Counted from the stretch's first letter, positions 41,517 to 53,114 are shown. The stretch: DNA of 64,000 bases from Fistularia commersonii (GCA_037954325.1 JBBMNZ010000004.1:464863-528862), one strand, 5' to 3'. Program-made: numbers and translations. Notes: generated by a model not told the origin, from the letters alone.

Positions 41517-44500
41517 TTTTGTTTTTTTATTTAACCTTTATTCAACCAGGAAAAAACAGTTCCGTTGAGATTAAAAACCTCTTTTACAAGGGAGTCCTGG
41601 CCAAGAGGCAGCAGTAAGTTACAGACAGAACAACATTACAAACAGTTAAAAGAATCAATTACATTTTGAAAAATTGACCTCTAGTGTTCTCAGTTTGGTT
41701 TTAAAAGCATTTAGTGAGATAAAATAAGGGAGTTTCCAGTCTTTTTGAAGTCTGTTCCATGCAGTGGGGGCAGCACAGGCAAAAGCCCTTTTCCTTCGTT
41801 CTGTGCTTGCAAAAGGGACATAAAGCAACAGTCGATCATGTGATCGCAGCAGGTGAGAATCAACAGTCCGCCTTGTGACTCAGTCACAGATGTACGAGGG
41901 CAGCAGCCCAAGCAAGGCCTTATAAATAAAAGTGTACCAATGCCCCGACCTCCCGGTGCACAAAGAAGGCCATCCAACACGGGAATATAGTTCACAATAA
42001 TGATGTGTTAACCATCTACAATTTGTTATTAACCTCAGCGAGGCGTGATACACGGTGTCGACTTTTTGAAGACTTTGAGCAGAGGCGTTCATGTACAGCA
42101 GATCACCCTCATCTAAAATAGCTAAAAAAGTTGCTTCTTAACATTAGAGGAGAAACACACCTTGTTTCGAAAAAGGAAACCCAGTTTAGATTTAAGTTTT
42201 TTCACAAGACAGTCAATATGGGGCTTGAATGTCAAAGAGTCATCAAGTAAAACCCCGAGGTATTTCTATTCATGCACCCGCTCAATGACACTTCCCTTGA
42301 AAGTTGATACCAAAGGAAGATCTGTAGGGACCTTCTTGCTTTTTGGAAAGATCATGAGCTTTGTTTTGTCAGCATTTAGAATCAGTTTTAGCTGCACTAG
42401 TGCGAGCTGAATCACATCAAAAGTTTCTGCATAGATTCAATTGCTTTCACAGGGGTGGATCCAAAGCAGTAGATGATTGTGTCATCAGCATAAAGATGAA
42501 CATTGGCATCTGACAGATTTTTTCCTAGTTCATTAATGTACAAAATGAACAAGAGGGGTCTAATATTGAACCCTGTGGCACCCCCTTTTGGACACTCAAA
42601 GAGTCAGAAACCAGACCATCACATTTAACGCACTGAGTTCTGTCACTCAAGTAATTTCTAAACCAAGAAAGTACAGAGCTACAAAATCCAAAACTGCTGA
42701 TCCGATGCATTAAAACAGCATGATCTACAGTATCAAAAGCTTTCGACAAATCAATAAAAAGCCAGGCACAATATTGCTTCTTATCAAGAGCAGAATGTAT
42801 GTCATTGACCACCTTTGTGGCTGCTGTGATGGTGCAACTGTTTTTTCCCCTAAACCTGATTGCAAATTTGAAAGAAGTTCACTAGAAAAACTTTTAGCTG
42901 ATCACAAACAAGGGGTTCAATAATTTTTGATAAGACACACACATTGGATATTGGTCTGTAGTTACAGTGGAATGAAAAAGTTTGGGCATCCCTGATCATT
43001 TTCAAGATTTTCCTTTATAAGTCATTGGTTGTTCGTCTTAGCAATTTCAGTTTAATATATCATATAGCAGACAAACATAGTGATATTTGAGAAGTGAAAT
43101 GAAGTTTATAGGATTTACAGAAGGTGAGCAATAATTATTTAAACAAAAGTAGGCAGGTGCATAAATTTGGGCACCCCAACAGAAAAATTACATCAATATT
43201 TAGTTTGTTCTCACCATCCTTCGCCTCTGCTTATCTGTGATTTTTCTTGGCCTGCCACTCCGAGCCTTAACTAGAACTGTGCCTGTGGTCTTCCATTTCC
43301 TCACTATGTTTCTCACAGTGGAAACTGACATCTGAAATCTCTGAGCTAGCTTTTTGTATCCTTCCCTTAAACCATGATGTTTAGGTCATTTGACATTTGA
43401 CAGTTGTTTTGAGGCTCCCATGTTGCCACTCTTCAGAGAACATGCAAAGGGAGCAACTTGCAACCGGCCACATTGAATACCCTTTCTCATGACTGGCTTC
43501 ACCTGTGTATGTAAGTCAAGGGTCAATGACCTTACCAAACAAATTTTGTGTTCCAATAATTAGTGCTAAAGGTATTCAAATCAATAAAACAACAAGGGTG
43601 CCCAAATTTATGCACCTGCCTACTTTTGTTTAAATAATTACTGCTCACTTTCTGTAAATCCTATAAACTTCATTTCACTTCTCAAATATCACTATGTTTG
43701 TCTACTATATGATATATTAAACTGAAATTGCTGTCATGAACAACCAATGACTTATAAGGGAAAATCTTGAAAATGATCAGGGGTGGCCAAACTTTTTCAT
43801 ACCACTGTAGTTAAAACCGCTGGGTCACCTCCCTTTAGTCAAGGAGTAACAAAAGCCGATTTCCAAATGGCTGGAATTTCGCCACTTTGGGTGGAGGGAT
43901 TGAAGAGGACTGTAAGGGGCTGTGCTCCAAAATCTGCTGCTATTTGCAGAAAATAAGATTCTATCATATCTGGACCAGAGGGTTTTTCTATGATCTAAAG
44001 TTTTGAGTGCTTTATGCACTTGCTGCACGGTAAAAGGAATAAAATTGGAAGGGATTCCCAGAAAACAATTGAGGATCTGTGCAGGAGTTTACAGAAGCTG
44101 CACCTTTTTGATCAAACAAAGATCCGCACAAGATAAAATGTTTGTTAAAGCAATTTAATATTTCAACTTTTGCATGGACCGGGACCGAGTCCTTCAGAAC
44201 AAATTTTGGAAGGTCTGTGCAGACTTAATTACTGATAAAGACTTTATCACCTTCCAAAATTTGTATGGATTATTGAGATTGTCAGTTGTGACGGATAAGT
44301 AATATTCCGATTTGGCCTTTTTGGTAAGAGAAGTGCATTTATTTCTTAGTTGGCTGAAAACAATCCACTCAGCTGCAGCATCACTTCTCCTAGCTTTGGC
44401 CCATGCCAAGTTGCGCTGATGGATCATGTCTGACAACTCTGGAGAAAACCAGGGATTTTCATGTCCTTTCACTCTAAATTTCCTGATCGGAGCATGCTTG

Positions 44501-44590
44501 TTCACAATACTCATAAAAGTTTCCTTCAAGAAAGTCCAAGCAAGCTCGACATCCAGGAGCTTGTTCACTGAATTGTTTAAAGTTTCTCTT
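41517..44590 (-). mobile_element. Jockey/L2-group LINE, interrupted by a Tc1-type MITE
   Basis: Minus-strand non-LTR retrotransposon. The tail tttatttaacctttattcaacc is at the left. RT at 42812-42525 reads LFIDLSKAFDTVDHAVL and VQKGVPQGSILD. A pre-RT region at 44568-44194 (NPWFSPELSDMI, FRNKC-like) lies to the right. A MITE occupies 42965-43807. The RT is truncated after the PQGS block and the element is 5'-truncated near 44590. The exact clade cannot be fixed by eye. Confidence 0.8.
42965..43807. mobile_element. Tc1/mariner-like element with long inverted ends, internally deleted
   Basis: Tips CAGTGGAATG and CATACCACTG (imperfect), each flanked by TA (42963-42964, 43808-43809). Inverted arms of about 210 bp pair (aaaagtttgggcat with ggccaaactttttc; caggtgcataaatttgggca with its complement). 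On the minus strand, about 43372-43211 encodes the N-terminal helix-turn-helix of a Tc1 transposase (KKLAQRFQMSVSTV, then SGRPRKITDK). The catalytic domain is missing. Confidence 0.9.
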
Positions 44591-44879
44591 GTGGCAGTGG
44601 TGGACTGTCAGGGCCTGCAAGGCCTTCTCTGCTGGCCTAAAGAATATCTGAATCACAAATTCAGTTAATAATATTTTCTCCATGAATACTTATGAAATAA
44701 TTCCAACTGGTCTGTTCACTTCCTTTCATAGCTTTTCTCCTGGTTGTGCCGCTTCCAGACATGCATTTTCATATAAAAGCATTTAACCAATCACATTTCA
44801 GCCATCATCTGTTGCCAGGCAGGGTCAAAGTCAAAGGAGTCTGGCTGGGGGGGGCTGCACAATCAATTCTAAAAGCCCT
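44591..44879. other. Unassigned transposon-like spacer
   Basis: Begins cagtggtggactgtcagggc, which looks like a hAT-type terminus, followed by A/T-rich sequence. No frame or second terminus was found. The Ty3/gypsy element begins at its right edge. Confidence 0.3.
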
Positions 44880-45669
44880 TTACGGATCTTTCGCCATCCT
44901 GTCGGGACTTCACTCCCCCCTGGTGCTCGGGTTCCCCTGGCTGCAGATACACAATCCCCACATCGACTGGACAGCCGGTAAGATCCGGACCTGGAGCACA
45001 TCATGTCATGTAACCTGTCTGACCTCTGCCCCAACCCCCGGTAGTCTCGCAGCCCCAGAGCAACCATCAACCCCAGACCTATCCTGCGTCCCTCTCGATT
45101 ATCATGACCTTGCCCCGGTCTTCGACAAAGACCAAGCCCTGACCCTCCCCCCTCACCGGCCTTATGACTGCGCCATAGACCTACATCAGGACGCAGTTCT
45201 ACCCAGAGGTGGACTATACAACCTGTCAAAACCAGAGAGGACCGCCATGGAAGAGTATATTAGAGATTCCCTGGCGGCGGGGTTGATCCGACCATCCTCC
45301 TCCCCGGCCGTGGCGGGGTTCTTTGTGGGGAAGAAGGATGGGGGCCTCAGACCCTGCGTGGACTACCGGGGTCTGAACAGGATCACCATCCGGAACAGGT
45401 ACCCACTTCCTCTTATTGATTCGGCCTTTACCCCCCTCCATGGGGCCCAGATCTTCACTAAATTGGATCTAAGAAACACGTATCATTTAGAGATCGGTAT
45501 GGACCCCTCCAAGATAGCGGCGAAGGACTGGCCGGAGCCCGAGGACCGCAAGCAGCTGCAGCGGTTCCTGGGCTTCGCCAATTTCTACCACCGCTTCATT
45601 CAGAACTACAGCCAAATTGCCGCAAGACTCGCTTCTCATGGACCCAGGACGCCCGCAACGCATTCCTGA
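44880..45669 (+). pseudogene. Gypsy protease end and reverse transcriptase with palm deletion
   Basis: The frame 44746-45669 enters gypsy pol at about 44890. A post-protease block (LVLGFPWLQIHNPHIDW) is followed by a linker (LAPVFDKDQALTLPPHRPYD) and RT fingers (FFVGKKDGGLRPCVDYRGLN, KLDLRNTYHL). At about 45490 it jumps directly to the thumb (EIGMDPSKIAA, FLGFANFYHRFI). The deleted piece contains the PFGL block and the YxDD active site, so this RT cannot polymerise. The frame is lost near 45650. Confidence 0.9.
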
Positions 45670-46451
45670 CCCTCAAGACTCAGTTCCCCACCACTCCAAT
45701 CCTCACTCAACTCGACGCCTCACTTCAGTTTATCGTGGAGGTCGACGCCTCGGATACCGGTGTGGGGGCGGTGTTGTCTCAGCACTCCGGCGGGGACAGC
45801 AAGCTCCATCCCTGTGCCTTTTTTTCAAAAAAGCTGTCGCCGGCCGAGCGGAACTATGACGTGGGAAACAGGGAGCTGCTGGCCGTCAAGCTGGCGCTGG
45901 AGGAGTGGAGACACTGGCTGGAGGGGGCGGAGATGCCGTTCCTGGTCTGGACCGACCACCCGAACCTGGAGTACCTGCGGACCGCCAAAAGATTGAACCC
46001 CAGACAGACCAGGTGGGCACTCTTTTTTGATCGCTTCAATTTTTCCTTGTCATACCGACCGGGTGATCGAAATATTAAGCCTGTTGCCTTGTCCCGTGTC
46101 CACTCTAAAGAGGAGGGTTCTGAGTCACCCGAGCCCATCCTGTCTCCGTGCCACCTGGCCGGCCTGGTCTGGGATGTAGAAGCCGCGGTCCGACAGGCTC
46201 TAAGGACCCAGGTATTTCCGGAGGCCGGACCCCCGGGGACGACGTTCGTCCCGGAGACAGCCCGGGCCGACGTCCTCCGGTGGGCCCACTCCAGCCAGCT
46301 ATCGTGCCACCCAGGGAGGTATAGAACTCTGAGGGTGGCGCAGCGGAGATTCTGGTGGCCCTCCATGTCCCGTGACTGCTGCCGGTATGTTTCAGCCTGC
46401 TCCGTCTGTGCCCAGAACAAGTCCTCCACCCAACCTACCTCAGGGTGGTGA
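45670..46451 (+). pseudogene. Gypsy RNase H and integrase zinc-binding domain
   Basis: The frame 45735-46451 starts in the RNase-H-like domain (VDASDTGVGAVLSQ with an active-site Asp, ERNYDVGNRELLAV with Glu, WTDHPNL with Asp). It continues through a linker into the integrase zinc finger (the His in AHSSQLSCHPG, WWPSMSRD, then CSVCAQNK). It is open but enters from a shifted RT frame and ends in a stop at 46449. Confidence 0.88.
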
Positions 46452-47276
46452 CTGCCCCTCCCGATTCCCCGGCGACCTTGGTCCCACATTGCTTTAGATT
46501 TTGTTACTGGTTTACCGCCCTCTAAGGGACACACAGTTATCCTGTCCATTATTGATCGTTTTTCTAAATTCGCGCACCTCATTCCACTTCCCAAACTTCC
46601 CTCCGCACTAGACACGGCTAAATTATTAGTCTCTCACGTTTTCGCGCTCATGGTATCCCTGTAGACATTGTTTCCGATAGAGGTCCTCAGTTCACGTCCC
46701 GCGTTTGGAAGGCTTTTTGTTTAGCAATTGGGGCCAAGGTCAGCCTGTCATCCGGATTCCACCCCCAAAGTAACGGCCTTCCCGGCGAACTCAGACACAG
46801 GCTAACCGCCGCCGATCCGAGGCGCCGATCTACACCCCGGTCACAAGGTTTGGCTCTCAACCCGGGACCTTCCTCTGAAGGCATCCCCCAAAAAACTTTC
46901 CCCGCGATTCATTGGCCCATTCGAAATCACCGCAATTATTTATCCGTCTCTGACTCCCGCCTTCACTAAAGATCCACCCCACTTTTCCCAGGACAAGCCG
47001 GTCCGCGAAGATCTGCTGGCCCCTCCCGTTCCCAATCCCCCTCCTCTCCGTTTTCTGGATGGTGATCCCGTTTACACAGTCTCCAGCCTCCTGGACGTTC
47101 GCCGCTGAGGTCGGGGGCTGCAATATCTGGCGGACTGGGGGGGCTATGGCCCGGAGGAGAGGTCCTGGGTTCCGGCTCGGCGGATTCTGGACCCCTCACT
47201 AATCCGGCAGTTCCACCGCGACCACCCAGGCCGGCTCCACGGGGCGCCGAGAGGCACCCGTTGAGGGGGGGGGTAC
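46452..47276 (+). pseudogene. Gypsy integrase core and C-terminal region, decayed
   Basis: The plus strand reads the core in pieces: PWSHIALDFVTG with the first Asp near 46480, SIIDRFSKFAHLIPLP, a frame change at about 46640, then a region around 46660 corresponding to the second Asp, with the end at 46760 (SSGFHPQSNG-like). About 46960-47260 is the chromodomain-like C-terminus (WGGYGPEERSW-type). Several frameshifts are present. Confidence 0.75.
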
Positions 47277-47518
47277 TGTCAGGACCTCCTCTCGGCAGCC
47301 GAGAGGAGACACTTAACCCCAATTAATAATCAGCGCCAGCTGCCGCTCATCAAGATCTCTTTAAAGAGCAGGGGCTCCACCCGACCTTGTCAGACCACCG
47401 TGTTGACTCTTGGACCCGACCCTGCAAAATCCCGATTACCGATCAAAAATAAAGAGACTCTATCAAACTCCAGTTCTGGTGGTGTGGTTCCCTGTCCGAG
47501 TCCTTCCGAGCCGTGACA
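47277..47518 (+). repeat. Gypsy 3' LTR, 242 bp
   Basis: Starts TGTCAGGACC right after the polypurine tract and ends GAGCCGTGACA. It carries a polyadenylation signal AATAAA at 47448-47453. TG...CA ends and the inverted tips TGTCA/TGACA are clear. Confidence 0.92.
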
Positions 47519-49012
47519 TTTATCTGGAGGAACAGACCACACCATCTAAAAAAATCAGATATGGTAAAAGAAACAAGTGAAAGAGGGCTGAAAGTGATGG
47601 TTGGACTGCCTGAATGGGACTTTGAAGGTGAACTGGTTTAAATCCTGGATCAAACATCATTCTTTCTGGTATTGTACTCCAAACTACTTATTCAACAAAG
47701 TCGGCGGCCTGAGTCTTCTGCTTATCTCTGACTTGGATATCAACAAGATTCCTGTCAAATTTTTAGAGTTTCATTAACAAATATTATTGTACTGGAAAAT
47801 ACGTACACAATTTCTCACCACACAGTACAATAATTTGGAACAATAGATATGTACTGCATGGCAACAAATCTCTGTTTTACAAGGAATGCTTTGAGAGATG
47901 TATATGGTCAATAATTGACTTGATGGATGACAATGGCAGTCCTCTAGACTATGAACAGTTCTGTACTACACACAGATTTAAGCCTCCCATATTAGAGTTC
48001 ATAAAGTTACGAAACGCACTGCCTCGACAATTTGTATTCCTGACCAAAAATATAATGACGCACCAAACCGTACAACCACAGTTACCCCAACTATCACTCC
48101 AGGGAATCTCAATTCTGGACAGAAAGTGCACCAACTCCTTTATTAGGAAATGTTTGACAGGAAACTTATTCCCTGGACGTCAAAACAAAAATAATATTTG
48201 AAATAAATTTGATAAGGAATCGATTGCCACGCTGCGAACTATGTATCTGACTCTACTCATACCCCCCAAGGCAAAAGAGACCCACTTCAAAATTATGAAT
48301 GACATCTACCCATCTAAGGAATTATTGAGGGTACGCTTTAATTTTGAAGATAAATATTTGTACATTTTGTGAAGACAACATTGAAACCACCGACTATATA
48401 TTTTTCTCATGTGAAAAAGTACAGGGCTTTTGGGCTAAACTCAAAAATGGGTTAAAGATAATTTCCATCGTCACCAGTTTCCTTCTGAAGAGATGATATA
48501 ACATTTGGTTTACTTTTAAGCAACATAACAGATGAACTCTGTGTCAATGTTATTTTAGGCCTGGCCAAGTTCTTCATTCACAAAAACAGAATGCAAAAAA
48601 GTTCCCCAAATTTTAATTTCTTCGGAAACAATTTTGAATTATAAAAAAAAAATCCTTAAAACTTATGGAAAAATCCAAAAACCAAAAAACATTCAGTTTG
48701 ATGTCTGAGATTCCTTGTGAACCGCAACTTAATGACATGTTATATTCCCCTTACAATTTTTTTTTTCGTTTAGAATTTCATTTGTCTGTCTATTTAATTA
48801 TTTCCTTTTAATATCTTTTTTTGTCTAGGATTATAAATTTCTCACAAACCGTTAACACTATTAACTTCTGATTACATACAGAACGAATGTCCTTATGTCC
48901 TTTGCTTCCTCATCCTTGGTTGTTTCATGGACATTCAGTTCTACCTTGCCATGTTTATTTGTACATTTGTATATTTGTGTGTACTATTTATGTTCAATTA
49001 GAAAAAAAAAAA
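47519..49012 (+). mobile_element. Tx1-type L1 LINE, ORF2 3' end and 3' UTR
   Basis: Plus-strand pieces match the C-terminal part of a Tx1-like L1 ORF2: a frame at 47920-48201 (DYEQFCTTHRFKPPIL, FVFLTKNIM), and near 48280-48430 a KIMNDIYPSKELL block with a CxxC-type finger (TFCEDNIETTDYIFFSCE). A/T-rich 3' UTR follows, ending in poly(A) at 49000-49013. It is riddled with stops. It begins exactly where the gypsy LTR ends. Confidence 0.8.
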
Positions 49013-49370
49013 AAAGAAAGAAAGAGAGGCTGAGAAAATCTCCATGTCTCTCTCTCTCTCCCCCCTTAATGCCCCCCTCTTCTTCCTCACGCCGGCCAAC
49101 GCGACGCGATTCTCGCCGTTGTTGTGGAAGTAGGGTAAAGGATTCCCCGCGTCGGTGCGAGCGATGCGTTTCAAGGCGTATTGCATGTGTGTGTGTGGAG
49201 CGGGGGGGGGTCTACAGGACTCCGCAGACCGGCAAAGGTGCACCTTCTCCGGACATCGATCCCGAAACGTCGGCGTGGAGCTCCCGGAGCTGCCGGCGAG
49301 TACATGTGAATGAATGGAGGAGCTAATGTGTGTGTGGTGGGGGAGTGGAGTTAAGAGTGGAGTTAAGGTG
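49013..49370. other. GC-rich island with unassigned open frames
   Basis: CpG-rich sequence unlike its A/T-rich neighbours. The minus strand is open from 49462 to 48998. Its non-repetitive part reads YALKRIARTDAGNPLPYF then HNNGENRVALAGVRKKRG, which looks protein-like but is not recognised. A second minus frame at about 49310-49210 (RRQLRELHADVSGSMSGE) ends in a stop. It could be a gene fragment or chance in GC-rich DNA. It is bordered by L1 poly(A) on the left and a TG repeat on the right. Confidence 0.3.
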
Positions 49371-49373
49371 TGT

Positions 49374-49436
<63 letters not shown>
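49371..49436. repeat. TG microsatellite
   Basis: A nearly pure (TG)n tract of about 60 bp. Open frames on either strand here are repeat artefacts. Confidence 0.95.
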
Positions 49437-50975
49437 TTTCGCGACAAAAGAGAATTGGACATTATGACACAACTTCATACCTATTGTAACAAACCTAGCG
49501 TGAATGAGGGTGAAAGACAAAAAATAATTCAATTACAATCGAGTCTGGACAACATATATACTCATAGATCCCGTGGTGCATTTGTTAGATCCAGAGCAAA
49601 ATGAATCGAAGAAGCAGAGAAAAACTCGGCATATTTTTGTGGCTTGGAAAGAAGAGGACAAGAGAAAAATAGCCTCAGTTCTCTTCTAATTAACAACAAG
49701 GAAATTACAGATGAGGCTATAATGTCCTCAGAAATCTTTAAATTCTATAGCCACCTATACACTTCGAAATGGTCAAAAAGCGATTGTGACTCCTTTCTAA
49801 CAGATATTGCTCAATATATCCCAAAAATAAACAACTACAAGCAAACCTGTGATAAGCATTTGCCTATTGCTGGACTCGACACTGCAGTGGGCCGACTATC
49901 TCCCAACAAAGCTCCGGGTTCAGATGGTCTCACAGGAGACTTCGACAGACACTTCTGGGAGGATATAAGGGAACTCCTCTATCATGTTTTCCTGGAAATC
50001 TTTGAAACTTGGTCGCTTCCGACAACAATGAGACATGGGGTTATCATTTCCATCCCCAAGCCCGGTAAAGACCCTCGTCTTATTGAAAACAGAAGACCCA
50101 TCACTCTCAGAAATTCGGATTATAAACTGTTTACCTACATCTTAGTTTCCCGTCTCCAATCAGGAATCTCAGACATTATTGCAGAGACACGATCGGGCTT
50201 TCTGAAGGACGATCAATCCACAATAATATAAGGCTTGTCATGGACATCATAGAATACAGAGACCTCATAGAAGATAATGGCTTCATATTCTTCTTGGACT
50301 TTTATACAACCTTTGACTCGGTCGAACATCCATTTATCATAGCGATGCTCGAACATTTTGGATTTGGTTTAAAATTCAGGAATGTGATCCGTGGGCTCTA
50401 TGAGAATATTCATAGCTGTGTCACCCTGCCAAGCGGCACCACTCCGAGCTTCCATGTTGATGTGGGAATCCCCCAAGGTTGCCCCATCTCACCCTATTTA
50501 TTTACACTTGCTACCGAAATGCTAGCCGTTTATGTTAAAAATAGCAACGATATCCAAAAGTTAGACATGTTGGGGACAGAAATTGTTATTAGCCAGCTGG
50601 CAGATGACACAACCTTAGTTTTGAAAAATGAACATCAAGTCCCAATAAGCGTTGAAAAAATTAAAACATTCTCCAAGGCTTCAGGATTGTCGTTAAACTT
50701 AAAGAAATGCAAACTTCTTGCGCTGCATGACTCGCCACTAAAGGAAATCAGAAATGTTCTGATCAAATCAGAAATAAAATAATTGAGCATTTTCCTATCT
50801 AAGGACCAAAAGTTAAATCAATCTAGGAATATTGAATCTAAACTCAATCAAAGTAAAGCTAAATTGAATATATGGCTCCAAAGAGATTTACCAATATTAG
50901 GCCGGACATATTTGACTGAAATGGAATGTTTATCCAGATGTACATATCCAATGTATCCCAATGCTGCTCCAAATT
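49437..50975 (+). mobile_element. Tx1-type L1 LINE, ORF2 reverse-transcriptase part
   Basis: Plus-strand frames 49644-50231 and 50240-50782 form the RT of a Tx1-like L1: SPNKAPGSDGLTGDF, then ISIPKPGKDPRLIENRRPI, then FIFFLDFYTTFDSVEH (first Asp), GIPQGCPISPYLF, and the active site QLADDTTLVL. One frameshift/stop sits at 50231-50240. The linker before RT is at 49440-49640, with stops. The endonuclease and 3' end are missing. The C-terminal piece of the same family lies upstream, at 47519-49012, in the wrong order for a single intact copy. Confidence 0.88.
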
Positions 50976-51866
50976 CGTCCTCTTCTCCTTCCGGCCTTTC
51001 CCTTCAGGGGTCGCCACAGTGGGTCAACTTTCTCCATCTAACCCTATTCTCTGTATCCTCCGCTCTCATATCAACTACCTTCATATCCTCTCTTACTACG
51101 TCCATAAATCTTCTCTTTGGTCTTCCTTGAGACCTCCTGCCTGGCAGCTCCAAGTCCAGCATCCGTCTACCAATACATTGTCTATCCCTCCTCTGTACAT
51201 GACCGAACCATCTCAGTCTGGCTTCTCTGACCTTCTCTCCAAAACATCTAACATATGCTGTTCCTCTGATAGCCTCATTCCTGATCCTATCCATCCTGGT
51301 CACTCCCAAGAGAACCTCAACATCCTCATCTCTGCAACCTCTAGTTCTGCCTGCTGTCTTTTGGTCATTGGAACAGTTTCTTGGCCATTCATCATCGCTA
51401 ATCTCACCACTGTCTTGTACACCTTTCATTTTATTCTGGCTGATGTTCTTCTATCTCTTCGTACCCCTGACACTTTTCCCCACCCATTCCAACCTGCTTG
51501 GACCATCTCTTCACCTCTTTCCACACTCTCCGTTGCTCTGGACTGGTGATCCCAAGTACCTGAAATCCTCCAGCTTCTTGATCTCCACTCGGGTTCCTCT
51601 CATTCACACACATATATTCTGTATTGCTGCGACTAATTTTCATTCCTCTCCTTTCCAGAGCATACCTCCACCTCTCTCGATTTTCCTCTACCTGTTCTCT
51701 GCTCTCACTACAGATCACAATGTCATCCGCAAACATCATGGTCCATGGGGATTCCTGTCTAACCTCATCTGTCAGCCTGTCCATCACCACTGCGAACAAG
51801 AAGGGGCTCAGAGCTGATCCCTGATGGAGTCCCACCTCCACCTTGAACTTCTCTGTTACCCCTACA
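50976..51866 (-). mobile_element. RTE-clade LINE, second copy, 5'-truncated
   Basis: Antisense of the same RTE as at 26735. Frames 51940-51431 and 51429-51004 carry LHQGSALSPFLFAVVMD, MMFADDIVI, KVREARLRWFGHVQRR and PGRRSQGRPKRRF. A deletion near 51590 removed part of the region after VNERN, with frameshifts. Inserted in the 3' side of the L1 fragment. Confidence 0.88.
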
Positions 51867-52029
51867 AGCAAACTTACGGCCAAAGAAAGGAGGGTTTCCA
51901 GATCCACAATATCCTTTTGAAATAATACATGGTAGACCATTCAGGTTACCGATGACACATCCAGACCTTGAGGAGGCTCACACAGAAGACTCCATAGTGG
52001 AATACATAGTACAAAAAAAAAAAAAAAAA
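51867..52029. other. Spacer with poly(A) tract
   Basis: Short unassigned sequence, probably the tail of the L1 interrupted by RTE, ending in a run of A at 52012-52030. Confidence 0.35.
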
Positions 52030-52420
52030 ACGTAGACAACGAGATGTAACAGACGCAAATGATCTGCCCGAAGCTCCTCAGCATCATGGACAACATCCAT
52101 CACCCCCTGCATGGACACTGACGTCTTGTCAGAGCTCTTTCTGTTGTAGACTGATACCACATAGGAGCTCCACTGAACGCCACAGGAGGTCTTTCCTACC
52201 TGAGGCTATCAGACTTTTTAATTCCTCTTCCCTCAGCCGCAGGGAATCTTCAATCTTTGTAGTTACTGCTAACAGTTAGAATTCATATTTCATTATATTT
52301 CTTATTCTTCCTCCTTTCTACTATTATCTATTACTGTTATGTTTTTGTACTTGAAACTCTGTCACAGCAATTTCCTTCGGGATTAATAAAGTTGTTCTCA
52401 TCTCATCTCATCATATAGTT
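52030..52420 (+). mobile_element. CR1/L2/Rex-type LINE 3' end
   Basis: A truncated C-terminal coding remnant (near 52080-52230) is followed by the tail ccttcgggattaataaagtt and a (TCATC)n repeat at 52395-52420, a tail style typical of L2/Rex1 LINEs in fish. Confidence 0.6.
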
Positions 52421-52700
52421 ATGGTTGACTCGCATGTTTGGTTTTGGCAAAAGTTTTACGCCGAATGCCCTTCCTGACGCAACCCTCTGCATTTATTGGA
52501 GAGACACGGGCCAGTGCCGCCCTGAGGCTGCATTATTCTCCGAAAATACAATGGTGTAGGAAAAATATTTGACACTTTCCTTTGTTCAAACGACTGGTGG
52601 AAAATGAAGATTGTGCATCTTTAAAATGTGGCTCCAAGTTTTCCTGCCTGTTAGTGAAGTGTTTGTGTGAGAGTCAGAGAACCGTGTCTTTACACTCAGA
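52421..52700. other. Repeat scrap and upstream flank of J cluster 2
   Basis: Bases 52421-52495 include the widespread fish repeat fragment tacgccgaatgcccttcctg. From 52497 the sequence is the duplicate of 27918 onward, leading to J. Confidence 0.6.
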
Positions 52701-52739
52701 GGTTTTTGTACGACGGCTCAATGAGTTTGTGTCACTGTG
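52701..52739 (+). other. J1 recombination signal sequence (cluster 2), 23-bp spacer
   Basis: GGTTTTTGT (52701-52709), 23-bp spacer, CACTGTG (52733-52739). Confidence 0.95.
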
Positions 52740-52777
52740 GTGGACGTTCGGCGGTGGAACCAGACTGGATGTGGGAG
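52740..52777 (+). CDS. Immunoglobulin light-chain J segment (cluster 2)
   Basis: Encodes WTFGGGTRLDVG, ending in phase 1 at a GGTGAGTG donor. It differs from cluster 1 by TGG for TTG at the first codon. Its first ten bases, GTGGACGTTC, are identical to the last coding bases (before the final A) of V2, V4 and V5, and are in the same reading frame. It appears functional. Confidence 0.94.
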
Positions 52778-53041
52778 GTGAGTGAAATCGTTGACTTTGT
52801 CGATGTTACTTTAGACTTTTTTTGAGTTTTCCCGTGAAAAAAGTTGGGTCTCCAGTGAGATCAGGTCTATTTGAGCTGAAGGAAAAAGTGGAAGGAGGCT
52901 TTCAGGTGGAAGAATGGGGATAGAAGCAGTCGGACGTACAAGAAGAGCCTGAATCCTGGCTGATATTAGACTCTGATCTTCAGGCCGGTAGGTTGAGTTT
53001 GTGCCGATAAAGTCCGAGAGTCATCTCACTCTCCAGTCGGA

Positions 53042-53114
53042 GAGGTTTGTCGGGCGCTTCCATCACTTTGTGTCGCTGTGGTGGACTTTTGGTGGAGGAA
53101 CCAGACTGTCAAAG
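53042..53114 (+). pseudogene. Second J segment, decayed heptamer and no donor (psi-J, cluster 2)
   Basis: Nonamer-like GAGGTTTGT (53042-53050), exact 23-bp spacer, heptamer CGCTGTG (53074-53080), then WTFGGGTRLSK. The CAC of the heptamer is CGC as in cluster 1, though the GTG half is better preserved. No splice donor follows. Confidence 0.85.

Larger units (their letters stand above)
44880..47518 (+). mobile_element. Ty3/gypsy retrotransposon, 5'-truncated, with 3' LTR
   Basis: Order protease end, RT, RNase H, integrase, C-terminal region, polypurine tract (gaggggggggg at 47263-47273), LTR. The 5' LTR and gag are missing. It is a different copy from the fragment at 1-501. Multiple lesions, including loss of the RT active site, make it inert. 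Confidence 0.9.
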
